From assembly GCA_903885525.1 (NCBI GenBank), contig CAISJA010000283.1, positions 1 through 9,035 of the forward strand: a DNA stretch of 9,035 nt, given 5' to 3'. Below, in pieces: positions 1-7,514 of this stretch; positions within the stretch are counted from its first letter, which is position 1; every line of letters starts with the position of its first letter. A program made the position numbers and the translations under genes. This stretch comes from an uncultured Opitutaceae bacterium. GTDB lineage: Bacteria > Verrucomicrobiota > Verrucomicrobiia > Opitutales > Opitutaceae. The notes beneath the pieces are model-generated. The model was not told the DNA's origin. It did not search any database and saw only the letters and a program-made list of their open reading frames with translations.

Positions 1-82
1 CAAAATCAGCACCTGCCCCGGTTTTTCCAGAGGAAAATGGCGGGTTGGAAACAACCGGCGCACTTGTAAGCAGTTCCACCAC

Positions 83-1933
83 TCACCAGCGCCGGGTGAT
101 TTCCCCGGCGAACTGCCGGCGGGGCGCGGGCACGGCGGGTACTTCCTCAAAGGAGGAATCCCACAGGTTGTCCACCCGCAGCGCGTACTCCCACCCTGGT
201 GCCCCGGGCGGGGCGAAGTGCAGGCCGAGCGAGGACAGGATGGTGTGGTCGCCCCCCACGGTGCGAAGCAGATTCGGCTCCTCCCGCCGATATTCGTTGT
301 CCGAACGCAATTCCCATCCGCCACCCAGGCGCCACGTCAGGGCGGCGGTCAGGCGGTCACGGGGAAAATTCATCGCGTAGAAACTGGCGTCCACCGCCGC
401 CGACCCGTAGTCGGCGGCTTTGCGGAGACGGGTGTACCCCACCACCAGCTCGGTGCGGGCCGTATGATGCCTCGCCACCATCTCGGCTCCGGTCGTGCCG
501 ATGTCGACGGGGTTGGCCGTGCGGGCCGTCACTCCTCGCAGATATGTCCAGTCCACCAAGGCGTCGTCCTGCCGGTGAAACACCGCCGCCCCCACGGACC
601 AGCCCGCCGCCGTCCCGGTCAGGCCCAGCTCGAGATTGCGGCTGCGTTCCCGCCCCAGGTTCGGGTTGCCGCGAAACAACCCGGCCGTCGGGCTGGATTT
701 CAACGCGGTGTAGGTGGGCAGCTGCGTGCTGCCGCTATATTCCAGGTGCGTGCTCCAACCCGACTTCGCCTGCCACTCGGTGCGCCACACCGGCGAGACC
801 GCCGGCCCGCCATGGTTGGAGTCATCATAGCGCCCCCCCGCCTGCACAACCCATGCCCCCTCGGCCGTCGCGAAGCTCCGCTCCGGCACGAAGGCCGCTT
901 TGAATTGATTGCGGTTATCATAGGGGCCGAACGCCAGGGCGGTGGAATTCAGGTCGTCGTGCATCGCCTCCAGCGAATAGTCGAGCGCCCATTCGCCGGC
1001 CTCAGCCCGTCCCTGCAACGCGCCGCCCCGCGCCCACGTGGTGTGCTGGTAGGGATTGAATTCGCCGGGGATCGCCCGGTTGTACTCGTAGTCATCCTTA
1101 TTGCGGCGGGAATACACGCCGAACTCCAGAAATCCCCGGCCGGCCAGCTGCCAGCGGGAATTTGCCGCCAACAGGACCGTTTGCAGGTTCTCGGTCTCGT
1201 CCACCCCGAAAGGAGTATACAGATCAGGCCAGCCGAAAAACTTGTGCTGATAGCCGGCATAGAAATCGGTCTGCATCCGGGCCGTGCGCACCTGCACGCG
1301 GCCACCCACGCGCGAGAAATTCTGGTCGCCAAAGGGCACCGACCCGTCCGAACGCGATTGGGACCACTCCACGTCCGCGCCCACCTGCGCCCGCTGGCCC
1401 TCCGCCGGAGACAGGCCGGCTAGGTACAGACTTCCGCGGCCGAAATGATCATCCCCTCCTGCCACGGTCACTTCGCCCCGCGGAGCGATGGGGCGCCAGC
1501 CGTAGGCCACCGTCCCCGCCACAGCCCCGAAGCCACCGAGGGCGTTCTCCGCCCCAGTCAGCACCCGAGGCCCGCCCAGCATGAAGGGACTCACAGGGAT
1601 TTCCGCCAGGTAGTGGCCGGTCTGCGGATCGGAGAGGGAGAACGCCCCGAGACGGAAACCGCTGTTCTCAAAGGTCCCACCGCGAATGGAGATGTCGGCC
1701 TGGTTTTCCGCCAGATTGCGCGCCTGGACGTCAACCCTCGGCTCGAAACGCAGGGCCGACACGGGCGTCGGGGCGGTCCCGACCGGCTCGGGGTTGGCGA
1801 TGTTGGCGGAAGTCACCGGATAGTCCGGCATCACCACCACCTCGGGGGAGGTCTGCGCGCCCAGCACCGTCACCCAGGCCAGCGTGGCAAGGCAGGCGGT
1901 CCAGCCCAGTTTTGTTAATGTGAATGCATGCAT
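83..1933 (-). CDS. TonB-dependent outer-membrane receptor, BtuB-like
   Basis: Predicted outer-membrane beta-barrel receptor that takes up a scarce nutrient using TonB energy. The 616 residues are close to the ~614 of E. coli BtuB. Residues 1-26 form a signal peptide (hydrophobic core, likely cleavage after VLGA), followed by a TonB-box-like EVVVMP at 31-36. A plug domain spans about 55-148, with ISIRGG at 81-86 and DPQTGHY at 102-108. The rest is alternating aromatic/polar barrel sequence ending in a terminal Trp, typical of a last barrel strand. The plug is divergent: the usual 'DGV' turn and 'GVINI' strand are replaced by SGFRLGAFSL and AGTVAYGWRP. The ATG at 1933 is favoured because GGAAGG (1941-1946) lies 7 nt upstream. 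It follows the ferredoxin gene on the same strand, but a terminator lies between them. Family assignment is solid; a cobalamin-type substrate is only a guess from size and plug style. Confidence 0.9.
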   Translation of the reverse strand: MHAFTLTKLGWTACLATLAWVTVLGAQTSPEVVVMPDYPVTSANIANPEPVGTAPTPVSALRFEPRVDVQARNLAENQADISIRGGTFENSGFRLGAFSLSDPQTGHYLAEIPVSPFMLGGPRVLTGAENALGGFGAVAGTVAYGWRPIAPRGEVTVAGGDDHFGRGSLYLAGLSPAEGQRAQVGADVEWSQSRSDGSVPFGDQNFSRVGGRVQVRTARMQTDFYAGYQHKFFGWPDLYTPFGVDETENLQTVLLAANSRWQLAGRGFLEFGVYSRRNKDDYEYNRAIPGEFNPYQHTTWARGGALQGRAEAGEWALDYSLEAMHDDLNSTALAFGPYDNRNQFKAAFVPERSFATAEGAWVVQAGGRYDDSNHGGPAVSPVWRTEWQAKSGWSTHLEYSGSTQLPTYTALKSSPTAGLFRGNPNLGRERSRNLELGLTGTAAGWSVGAAVFHRQDDALVDWTYLRGVTARTANPVDIGTTGAEMVARHHTARTELVVGYTRLRKAADYGSAAVDASFYAMNFPRDRLTAALTWRLGGGWELRSDNEYRREEPNLLRTVGGDHTILSSLGLHFAPPGAPGWEYALRVDNLWDSSFEEVPAVPAPRRQFAGEITRRW

Positions 1934-1939
1934 AGATTA

Positions 1940-1946
1940 ACCTTCC
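1940..1946 (-). promoter_or_regulatory. Ribosome binding site of the TonB receptor gene
   Basis: Read on the minus strand, GGAAGG sits 7 nt before the ATG at 1933. It is among the clearest Shine-Dalgarno sequences in this window, where most other genes start without one, and it fixes the receptor start. It begins only a few bases after the U-tract of the terminator hairpin at 1951-1975. Confidence 0.7.
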
Positions 1947-1950
1947 GGGC

Positions 1951-1975
1951 AGAAAAAGCGCAGCCGAAGCTGCGC
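1951..1975 (-). terminator. Intrinsic terminator with UUCG tetraloop after the ferredoxin gene
   Basis: On the minus strand, GCGCAGC (1975-1969) pairs perfectly with GCTGCGC (1964-1958) around a TTCG loop. TTTTTCT follows at once (1957-1951). A 7-bp GC-rich stem, a very stable tetraloop and a U-tract are the textbook form of a factor-independent terminator. It begins 11 bp after the ferredoxin stop codon and ends 5 nt before the receptor's GGAAGG. It would end the ferredoxin transcript, or act as an attenuator limiting read-through into the receptor gene. Confidence 0.8.
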
Positions 1976-1986
1976 AGGGGAAAAGG

Positions 1987-2223
1987 TCACTCTTCGCCGT
2001 CGTTGCCGATGGCCTCGACGGGGCAGCCCTCCAGGGCTTCGGTGCACAGCGCGATTTCCTCCTCCGAGGCGGGTTGCTTGTGCACGTAAGAATAACCGCC
2101 CTCTTCGTGACGGGTAAAAAATGCGGGTGCAGTCTCACGGCAAAGGTCGCAATCGATGCATTGCTGATCGACGTAGAATTTGCCGGCGACGTTATCTTTC
2201 CATTTTTCTGCTTTGTTAGCCAT
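1987..2223 (-). CDS. Single-cluster [4Fe-4S] ferredoxin
   Basis: Small acidic cytoplasmic electron carrier of 78 residues. Cys22, Cys25 and Cys28 form a CxxCxxC motif (CIDCDLC), and Cys67 in GCPVEAI supplies the fourth ligand. The usual second-cluster cysteine after the first motif is absent (ETAP instead of a CP). This matches the single-cluster Bacillus/Thermotoga-type ferredoxins. Cys60 is an extra cysteine, which in some relatives forms a disulphide. The frame extends upstream to 2319, but the added 32 residues are arginine-rich and unlike ferredoxin, so the ATG at 2223 (MANKAEKW) is chosen; no strong Shine-Dalgarno sequence precedes it. The gene is divergent from the rhomboid and is followed by a terminator and then the TonB receptor. 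Its redox partner cannot be told from the window. Confidence 0.9.
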   Translation of the reverse strand: MANKAEKWKDNVAGKFYVDQQCIDCDLCRETAPAFFTRHEEGGYSYVHKQPASEEEIALCTEALEGCPVEAIGNDGEE

Positions 2224-2292
2224 TGGCCAAGGCCAAAGGCATTCGGGCAGCCTGTCAAGAGCGCGGCGGAGGGGCTTTTTCGCGATGAGGGC

Positions 2293-2320
2293 TTGTCTTC
2301 GGGCGGCACGAAAATACATT
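2293..2320 (+). promoter_or_regulatory. Possible sigma-70-like promoter for the rhomboid gene
   Basis: TTGTCT (2293-2298) and TACATT (2315-2320) are separated by 16 bp in the ~100-bp divergent region between the ferredoxin and rhomboid genes. Each box matches its consensus at 4 or more of 6 positions. If used, transcription would begin near 2328, which would favour one of the rhomboid's later start codons (2349 or 2382). This is weak evidence because GC-rich non-sigma-70-like promoters are common in such genomes. Confidence 0.22.
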
Positions 2321-2327
2321 GCCTCGC

Positions 2328-3203
2328 ATGCTTGCGGACCGCAGCTACATGAGACCCGGTTATCCCCAACAAGGCACCTCCATGCTGACTTGGATGGTGT
2401 GCGCCTTGATCGCGGCGTTCGTCCTGCAACTAGCCACCTCGAGTTGGGATCTTTTCCCGCTGGAAAGATTGCTGGTCCTGACCCCGGCGGGACTCCGCCA
2501 CGGCCGGGTTTGGACCCTCTTGACCTATGTGCTGATGCACGGAGGGATTCTCCACCTGCTCTTCAATTGCCTGAGCCTCTATCTGATTGGCCGGGAGTTG
2601 ATTGGGCCGCTCGGATCGGTGCGTTTTCTCGGGCTCAGCCTCTCCGCCGCCCTCCTCGGCGCCCTGTTCTGGTTCGCCTGCCATTTCAATCAGGGCGGGC
2701 TGGTCCTGCTCGGCGCATCCGGGATTGTGGCGGGGTTGTTTGTCGTCTTTGCCTGCCTTTTTCCGGAGCAGGATGTCACCTTCCTCGCCTTCTACGTCCT
2801 CCCCATCACCGTCAAGCCGAAGTTGCTGGCCTGGATACTGCTGGGGGTGGAATTGGTCGGCTTTCTCTTCGGTGAACTGCCCCGAGGAGGTTTTGATCAA
2901 GGCATCGCCCACTCCGCCCACCTGGGCGGCATGCTAGCCGGGTGGCTGTTTTACCGCTTTTTCTATGCCCGCAACGGATTGGACCTGGCCACCTCGTTTG
3001 CCTGGCCCGCTTGGCTCAGGCGACGCCCAAAGCGGACGGCCGTCACCACTCCCAAGTCCCGCCTCGAATTGCACCAGCAGGCCAGCCTGCGCTCCGAGGT
3101 GGACCGGATTCTCGACAAAATCAACAGCCACGGCTTTGGCGCCCTCACCGACCAGGAGAAACGGCTGCTCGATGAAGCCAAGGATCTCTTGAGCCGCCGT
3201 TGA
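2328..3203 (+). CDS. Rhomboid family intramembrane serine protease
   Basis: Inner-membrane protease that cleaves transmembrane segments of substrate proteins; substrate unknown. Counting from the ATG at 2328 (291 residues), the rhomboid signatures occur in order. HLLFN supplies His76 and Asn80, the oxyanion-side pair. GASG holds the nucleophile Ser131. AHSAHLGG holds the general base His198. Six hydrophobic segments span about 20-210. A basic linker (RRRPKR) follows. The last ~40 residues (EVDRILDKINSHGFGALTDQ onward) form a predicted soluble helical domain like the one called DUF6576 at the end of many bacterial rhomboids. The start is uncertain: TTG 2319, ATG 2328, ATG 2349 and ATG 2382 are all in frame. 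AAGG lies 7 nt before 2382, but 2328 keeps a DRSYMR segment that I think is common in relatives. A protease gene follows on the same strand 124 bp later. Confidence 0.92.
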   Translation: MLADRSYMRPGYPQQGTSMLTWMVCALIAAFVLQLATSSWDLFPLERLLVLTPAGLRHGRVWTLLTYVLMHGGILHLLFNCLSLYLIGRELIGPLGSVRFLGLSLSAALLGALFWFACHFNQGGLVLLGASGIVAGLFVVFACLFPEQDVTFLAFYVLPITVKPKLLAWILLGVELVGFLFGELPRGGFDQGIAHSAHLGGMLAGWLFYRFFYARNGLDLATSFAWPAWLRRRPKRTAVTTPKSRLELHQQASLRSEVDRILDKINSHGFGALTDQEKRLLDEAKDLLSRR

Positions 3204-3205
3204 TA

Positions 3206-3234
3206 TGCCGGCTCACAAGGCTGTTGGGCCGGCA
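3206..3234 (+). other. Inverted repeat after the rhomboid gene, possible terminator stem
   Basis: TGCCGGC (3206-3212) and GCCGGCA (3228-3234) form a perfect 7-bp stem with a 15-nt loop, starting 2 bp after the rhomboid stop. No T-run follows, so it is not a canonical intrinsic terminator. It could stabilise the 3' end of the message or act with Rho. Confidence 0.35.
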
Positions 3235-3274
3235 CCAAACCAATCTGCCGGGGTCGCCAATCATTAGCTTTTAG

Positions 3275-3280
3275 CATAAT
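3275..3280 (+). promoter_or_regulatory. Possible -10 element for the processing protease gene
   Basis: CATAAT matches TATAAT at five of six positions and sits in the only AT-rich patch (about 3260-3290) of the gap between the rhomboid and protease genes, 47 bp before the GTG start. No good -35 box is seen at 16-18 bp upstream (GGTCGC region), so this is a tentative call. Confidence 0.3.
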
Positions 3281-3327
3281 TTCCTTTCCAGCGTGCCAAA
3301 TTCACGCCGATAACCCCTCATCCCACC

Positions 3328-5538
3328 GTGATCCATCGCCTCCCCCGCACCTTCCTCGGTCTGCTCCTCCTCGTCAGCGTTGCCCTGGCGGCTCCGGACC
3401 ACACCTACAGCACCACGCCGCTCATGAGCAATGAGACGCGCACCCTGCTGCAGATGCTCGAATACTTCCACTACAACAAGGACGCGGTCAACAATACGGA
3501 CTACCAGCAGTTGGTGACCGAGTACATGGGCGACCTGGACCCGCAGCACCTCTTTTTCACCGCCGCAGATGAGACCACCCTGCGCGCCCAATACGGCCCC
3601 CGCCTCAACACGGATCTGGCCTACCTCGGCAATATCGACGCCGCCTTCACCATTTTCCGTCTCTACGAGCAAAGGGTGCAGAGCCGCATCAACTGGCTCT
3701 TCGCTCAGCTCGACCACGACATCGATTTCAAGTCCCGCGACACCTATCTCCCCGACCGGAGCAAAAGCCCCTGGCCGGCCGACGTCGCCGCAGCGGACAC
3801 GCTCTGGACCGCCCGCCTGAAGTATCTGCTCCTCCCCTCGCTCCTCGACGGGAAGAGCCTGAAGGAGGCCAAAAGCATCACCCGCAAGCGGCACGAACGG
3901 ATCCTGAAAAACATCTCCGACATCGAGCCCTATGAAATCCAGGAAACCTTCCTGAGCAGCCTGACCAAGATGTATGACCCGCATTCCTCCTATTTTTCCA
4001 AGGAGACTTTGGATGATTTCAGCATCCAGATGCGCCTGTCGCTGGTCGGGATCGGTGCCGTGCTCGGCCTAGACGATGACGGCTACTGCGTGGTGCGAGA
4101 GGTGAAGGCGGGCAGCCCGGCCGATCTCAGCGGCCAGATCAAGGTCAATGACAAGATCACCACCGTGCAGCAGACCGGTAGCGACCCCGTCGACATTGTG
4201 GGCATGAAGCTCCGCCACATCGTGGAAATGATCCGCGGGCACAAGGGCACGAAAGTCATCCTCACCCTGCAGACGCACGACGCCGTCGCCTCCGCCAGCC
4301 AGACCAAGACCGTCACCCTCATCCGCGATGTCATCCACCTCGACGAGGCCCGCGCCTCGGCCGCCATCTATGATGTCCCTGCCGGCGATGGGACCGTGCC
4401 CGTCGGGGTCATCACCCTGAATTCCTTCTACGGCATCGCGGACGACGGGGCCGACACCGCCGACACCCAGTCCATGGCCTCCAAGGATGTCGCCGAGCTG
4501 CTGGGCAAATTGAAGAAGGAAAACGTGCAGGCCCTGGTCATCGATCTGCGCCGCAACGGCGGGGGGTCCCTGCCCGAGGCCATCAATCTCACGGGCCTCT
4601 TCATCGGCCAGGGTCCCGTCGTGCAGGTCCGCGATTACGCCGGCCGCATCCAGGTCGACAGCGATACCAGCAACCACCTTACCTACAGCGGTCCGCTCGC
4701 CCTGCTCACCTCGCGCTTCAGCGCCTCGGCCTCCGAGATTTTCGCCGGCGCGCTCCAAAATTACGGCCGGGCGATCATCGTCGGCGACAGCATGACGCAT
4801 GGCAAGGGCACCGTCCAGGCCGTGCTCGACATGAAGAATTACATGCCGCGGCTCAGTCCGGTCAGCACGGAGAAATCCGGTGCCGCCAAGCTCACCATCC
4901 AAAAATATTACCTGCCCAACGGTTCCTCCACGCAGAACAAGGGGGTGGTCCCCGACATCGCTCTGCCCTCGATCGACGATTACCTGCCGGTGGGCGAAGC
5001 GAGCCTGCCGCATGCCCTGGTCTGGGACGAAATCCGCTCCGCCCCCTTCGTGGGCAAGCCGTTGGACCGGGCCTTCGTGCAGCCGCTGGCGCAGGCCAGC
5101 CATGAGCGCCAGCAAGCCTTGGAAGAATTCCAGTACCTCCAGCAAAGCGTGAACCGCTTCAAGGAGCAGGTGGAGCACAAGACGGTCTCGCTCAACCTGG
5201 AGGAGCGGCAGGTCCAGAAAAAGTCGGACACCGAGTTTAAAAAGAAGATGGACGCCGATTTCGCGCGCCTGGCCAAAAAGGATTTCGCGAAGCGCGAGGT
5301 GAAGCTTGATGCCGTGATCGCCGCGGAAAAAGCCAGCCCGAAGTCCGCGGCCGCCACGCCTCCGGCCCCGGAGGACGGAGACACCGATGCCCTCGACAGC
5401 GAGACCGCCGCCAAACTCGACATCCATCTGCGCGAGACCCTGCGCGTGGTCATCGATGCCGCCAAACTGGCGAAGGATCCGCAATACTGGGCCAACGGCA
5501 CCGCTCCGCTCGCCCCGGCCAGCGGGACCAGCGGCTGA
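3328..5538 (+). CDS. Periplasmic C-terminal processing (tail-specific) protease, Prc/Tsp type, S41 family
   Basis: Serine/lysine protease that degrades or trims envelope proteins from their C-termini. The start is GTG at 3328: residues 1-22 make a clear signal peptide (LGLLLLVSVALAA) that later starts would lose. No Shine-Dalgarno sequence is visible. Residues ~35-215 are the Tsp-type N-terminal helical domain. A PDZ domain spans ~235-330 (LVGIGAVLGLDDDGYCVVRE, then AGSPADLSG). The S41 core covers ~355-545, with DLRRNGGG at 406-413, SASASE carrying the nucleophile Ser467, and HGKGTVQ carrying Lys493 and Gln497. The C-terminal part (~550-736) is the long Tsp extension: charged, probably coiled-coil at ~590-665, then an Ala/Pro/acidic linker. 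At 736 residues it is longer than E. coli Prc (682). It lies downstream of another membrane protease and converges on prmC. Family assignment is firm; substrates are unknown. Confidence 0.95.
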   Translation: MIHRLPRTFLGLLLLVSVALAAPDHTYSTTPLMSNETRTLLQMLEYFHYNKDAVNNTDYQQLVTEYMGDLDPQHLFFTAADETTLRAQYGPRLNTDLAYLGNIDAAFTIFRLYEQRVQSRINWLFAQLDHDIDFKSRDTYLPDRSKSPWPADVAAADTLWTARLKYLLLPSLLDGKSLKEAKSITRKRHERILKNISDIEPYEIQETFLSSLTKMYDPHSSYFSKETLDDFSIQMRLSLVGIGAVLGLDDDGYCVVREVKAGSPADLSGQIKVNDKITTVQQTGSDPVDIVGMKLRHIVEMIRGHKGTKVILTLQTHDAVASASQTKTVTLIRDVIHLDEARASAAIYDVPAGDGTVPVGVITLNSFYGIADDGADTADTQSMASKDVAELLGKLKKENVQALVIDLRRNGGGSLPEAINLTGLFIGQGPVVQVRDYAGRIQVDSDTSNHLTYSGPLALLTSRFSASASEIFAGALQNYGRAIIVGDSMTHGKGTVQAVLDMKNYMPRLSPVSTEKSGAAKLTIQKYYLPNGSSTQNKGVVPDIALPSIDDYLPVGEASLPHALVWDEIRSAPFVGKPLDRAFVQPLAQASHERQQALEEFQYLQQSVNRFKEQVEHKTVSLNLEERQVQKKSDTEFKKKMDADFARLAKKDFAKREVKLDAVIAAEKASPKSAAATPPAPEDGDTDALDSETAAKLDIHLRETLRVVIDAAKLAKDPQYWANGTAPLAPASGTSG

Positions 5539-5541
5539 GCC

Positions 5542-6396
5542 TCACTCCACCCGGGCCAGGAAGTAGCGGTCGCGGCCGGTGAGGTCGCGCAGCAATTCCA
5601 CGGCCGTATAGCCCAGCCCGGCGGCTAGGGAGGCCAAATCCGCGTGCTGGGCGAGGCCGGTTTCCATGGCCAGCAGTCCGCCGGGTTCCAGCCGCTCCGG
5701 GGCCGTCCGGAGAATCCAGGTCAGCGCCGCCGCCCCGTCGGGCCCGGGCGTGAGCGCGTCCACCGGTTCGTGCGCCCTGACCTCGGGTTCGGTTTCCGCC
5801 ACCTCGGCAGCCGTCAGGTAGGGCGGATTGGCGGCGATCAGGTGGAATTTTTCCCCGGCGGGCACGGCGGCAAACCAATCCGACTCGATCCAACGGACCC
5901 GCCCGGCCAACTGGCAGGCCGCGGCATTTTCCCGCGCGAGCGCCAGGGCCCCGGCGCTGCGCTCGATCGCCGTCACGGCGGCGGCGGGATAGTGCTGCGC
6001 GAGGGCCAGCGCGATGGCGCCCGAGCCGGTGCCGAGATCGAGCACGCGGGCGGGTGGCGCGGCGAAGCGTTCGGTGATGAGCTCCACCAGCCGCTCCGTC
6101 TCGGGCCGGGGGATCAGGGCGCGGCGGTCGACCCGGAGGGTCAGCCCGCAAAATTCCGTGGTGCCGATGATATACTGCAGTGGCTCGCGGGTGCTGCGCC
6201 GCTTCATCAGCGGGCGGATCTTCTCCAGCTCGCTCTCCGCCAGCGGGCGCTCAAACTGCAGGTAAAGTTGCATCCGCTTCAGCCCGAGGGCGTGGCCGGT
6301 GAGCAGTTCGGCATTCAGCCGCGCGTTCTCGATCCCATGCTTGTCGAGAAACTCGGTCGAGCGCCGGATGATTTCCAACAGGGTGTGCATGCTCAT
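5542..6396 (-). CDS. prmC: Peptide chain release factor N5-glutamine methyltransferase PrmC (HemK)
   Basis: Cytoplasmic SAM-dependent methyltransferase that methylates the GGQ glutamine of class-1 release factors. At 284 residues it has family length. The N-terminal helical substrate-binding domain covers ~1-80. IPRPETE (95-101) is the conserved linker motif. VLDLGTGSG (118-126) is SAM-binding motif I. NPPY (190-193) is the catalytic motif that holds the target glutamine amide. The ATG at 6396 overlaps the prfA stop as ATGA, with GGAGG (6401-6405) only 4 nt upstream. A second ATG at 6390 lies 10 nt from the same Shine-Dalgarno sequence and could also be used. Overlap with prfA points to translational coupling of the enzyme with its substrate. 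The 3' end meets the processing protease gene tail to tail with 3 bp between stops. Confidence 0.96.
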   Translation of the reverse strand: MSMHTLLEIIRRSTEFLDKHGIENARLNAELLTGHALGLKRMQLYLQFERPLAESELEKIRPLMKRRSTREPLQYIIGTTEFCGLTLRVDRRALIPRPETERLVELITERFAAPPARVLDLGTGSGAIALALAQHYPAAAVTAIERSAGALALARENAAACQLAGRVRWIESDWFAAVPAGEKFHLIAANPPYLTAAEVAETEPEVRAHEPVDALTPGPDGAAALTWILRTAPERLEPGGLLAMETGLAQHADLASLAAGLGYTAVELLRDLTGRDRYFLARVE

Positions 6397-7514
6397 TCGT
6401 CCTCCACGGCCAGACTGCGGGGCAGCGGCCGCGGTCCTCCGGTCAGCTCGGCCAGCCTCTCCTCAAATTCCGCACGCTGCAGCGCCTCGAACAGCGCGTC
6501 GAGATTGCCCTCCAACAGCGCCGGCAGGCTGTGGAGCGTAAGCCCGATGCGGTGGTCCGTCAGCCGGTTCTGCGGGAAATTGTAGGTGCGGATCCGCTCG
6601 CTGCGGTCGCCGGTGCCGATCTGGCTGCGGCGGCGGGCCGCGTACTTGGCCTGCTCGTCGTCCTCCTTGCGCTGGAGCAGCCGGGAACGGAGCACAGCCA
6701 TCGCCTGGGCCTTGTTCTTTTGCTGGGACCGGCCGTCGGCGCAGTACACCATCAGGCCGGTGGGCCGGTGGATGATGCGGACAGCGGAGTCGGTGGTGTT
6801 GACCCCCTGCCCGCCCGGGCCGCTGGCCCGCTGCACCGTGATCTCCAGATCCTGCGGATCGATCTGCACGTCCACCTCCTCGGCTTCGGGCAGGACGGCC
6901 ACCGTGACCGTGGAGGTATGGATGCGGCCCGACGCCTCGGTCACCGGCACGCGCTGCACCCGGTGGACGCCGCTCTCATATTTGAGGCGCTTGTAAACCT
7001 GGTCGCCCGTGATCAGGAAGATGACCTCCTTGAACCCGCCCCGGTCGGAGCCGCTCGAGCTCATCGGTTGGATTTTCCACCCGCGGCCCTCCGCATACTT
7101 GACGTACATGCGGTGGAGGTCGGCGGCAAAGAGGCTGGCCTCGTCGCCCCCGGCCCCGGCCCGGATTTCCATGACGGTGTTGCGGGAGTCCGCCGGCTCC
7201 GGCGGGATCATCGCCTGCAGCACGGCGGCGTGCAGGCGGTCGCGCCGGGCCTGCAGTTCCGGCAGCTCCATGCCCGCGAGCTCCCGCAGCCCGGGATCGG
7301 CGCTCGGGTCGCGTTGCAAGGCCGTATGATCCGCCACCTCGCGGCCGGTCTGTTCATAGGCGCGGTAATTTTCCACCAAGGCCTGCCACTGCTGCTGCTC
7401 GCGGGTCACCTCCGCCGCGCGGCGCTGGTTCGCATAAAAGGCAGGCTCCGCCATCTGCGCCTGGAGTTCGTCGAGGCGGAGCTGAAACGGGGTGATGTCG
7501 GGTAATTGCTCCAT
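6393..7514 (-). CDS. prfA: Peptide chain release factor 1 (RF1)
   Basis: Class-1 release factor that recognises UAA and UAG in the ribosomal A site and triggers peptide release. Length is 373 residues, slightly above the usual ~360. MEIRAGAGGDEAS (115-127) is the conserved family signature. The recognition tripeptide is PVT at 190-192, the RF1-type P-x-T rather than RF2's SPF. GPGGQGVNTT (232-241) holds the catalytic GGQ, whose Gln236 is the residue PrmC methylates. The N-terminal ~100 residues are the helical domain 1. The ATG at 7514 (MEQLPDITPF) has no clear Shine-Dalgarno sequence. It is first in a two-gene unit with prmC and divergent from the HAD hydrolase gene. No frameshift or programmed stop is seen. 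Confidence 0.97.
   Translation of the reverse strand: MEQLPDITPFQLRLDELQAQMAEPAFYANQRRAAEVTREQQQWQALVENYRAYEQTGREVADHTALQRDPSADPGLRELAGMELPELQARRDRLHAAVLQAMIPPEPADSRNTVMEIRAGAGGDEASLFAADLHRMYVKYAEGRGWKIQPMSSSGSDRGGFKEVIFLITGDQVYKRLKYESGVHRVQRVPVTEASGRIHTSTVTVAVLPEAEEVDVQIDPQDLEITVQRASGPGGQGVNTTDSAVRIIHRPTGLMVYCADGRSQQKNKAQAMAVLRSRLLQRKEDDEQAKYAARRRSQIGTGDRSERIRTYNFPQNRLTDHRIGLTLHSLPALLEGNLDALFEALQRAEFEERLAELTGGPRPLPRSLAVEDE

Noticed and set aside
218..1423. Plus-strand open frame of 401 codons opposite the TonB receptor
   Set aside because: It is rich in Arg, His, Pro and Gly, has no recognisable motif and lies antisense to a receptor with signal peptide and plug motifs.
2253..2258. Perfect minus-strand TTGACA as -35 box for the ferredoxin
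   Set aside because: No -10-like hexamer occurs 16-18 bp downstream, where the sequence is GC-rich (TTGGCC, TGGCCT). The ATG follows too closely for a normal leader.
4793..4810. One extra residue before the catalytic lysine of the protease (GDSMTHGKG versus GEPTFGKG)
   Set aside because: Forms ending in THGKGTVQ are common among Tsp proteases of other phyla, and the catalytic Ser, Lys and Gln are all present.
4069..5484. Long minus-strand open frame (471 codons) opposite the processing protease
   Set aside because: The plus strand here carries the PDZ and S41 motifs with catalytic Ser and Lys. The antisense product is a low-complexity Gly/Ala/Arg/Asp/His-rich sequence typical of the mirror frame of GC-rich codons.
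6943..6949. PVT instead of PAT in the release factor recognition loop as a sign of altered stop-codon use
   Set aside because: The RF1 motif is P-x-T, and PVT is found in ordinary RF1 proteins, so it does not suggest recoding.
5644..7505. Long plus-strand open frames (about 313 and 324 codons) opposite prmC and prfA
   Set aside because: They mirror genes with unmistakable NPPY and GGQ motifs and show no domain of their own.
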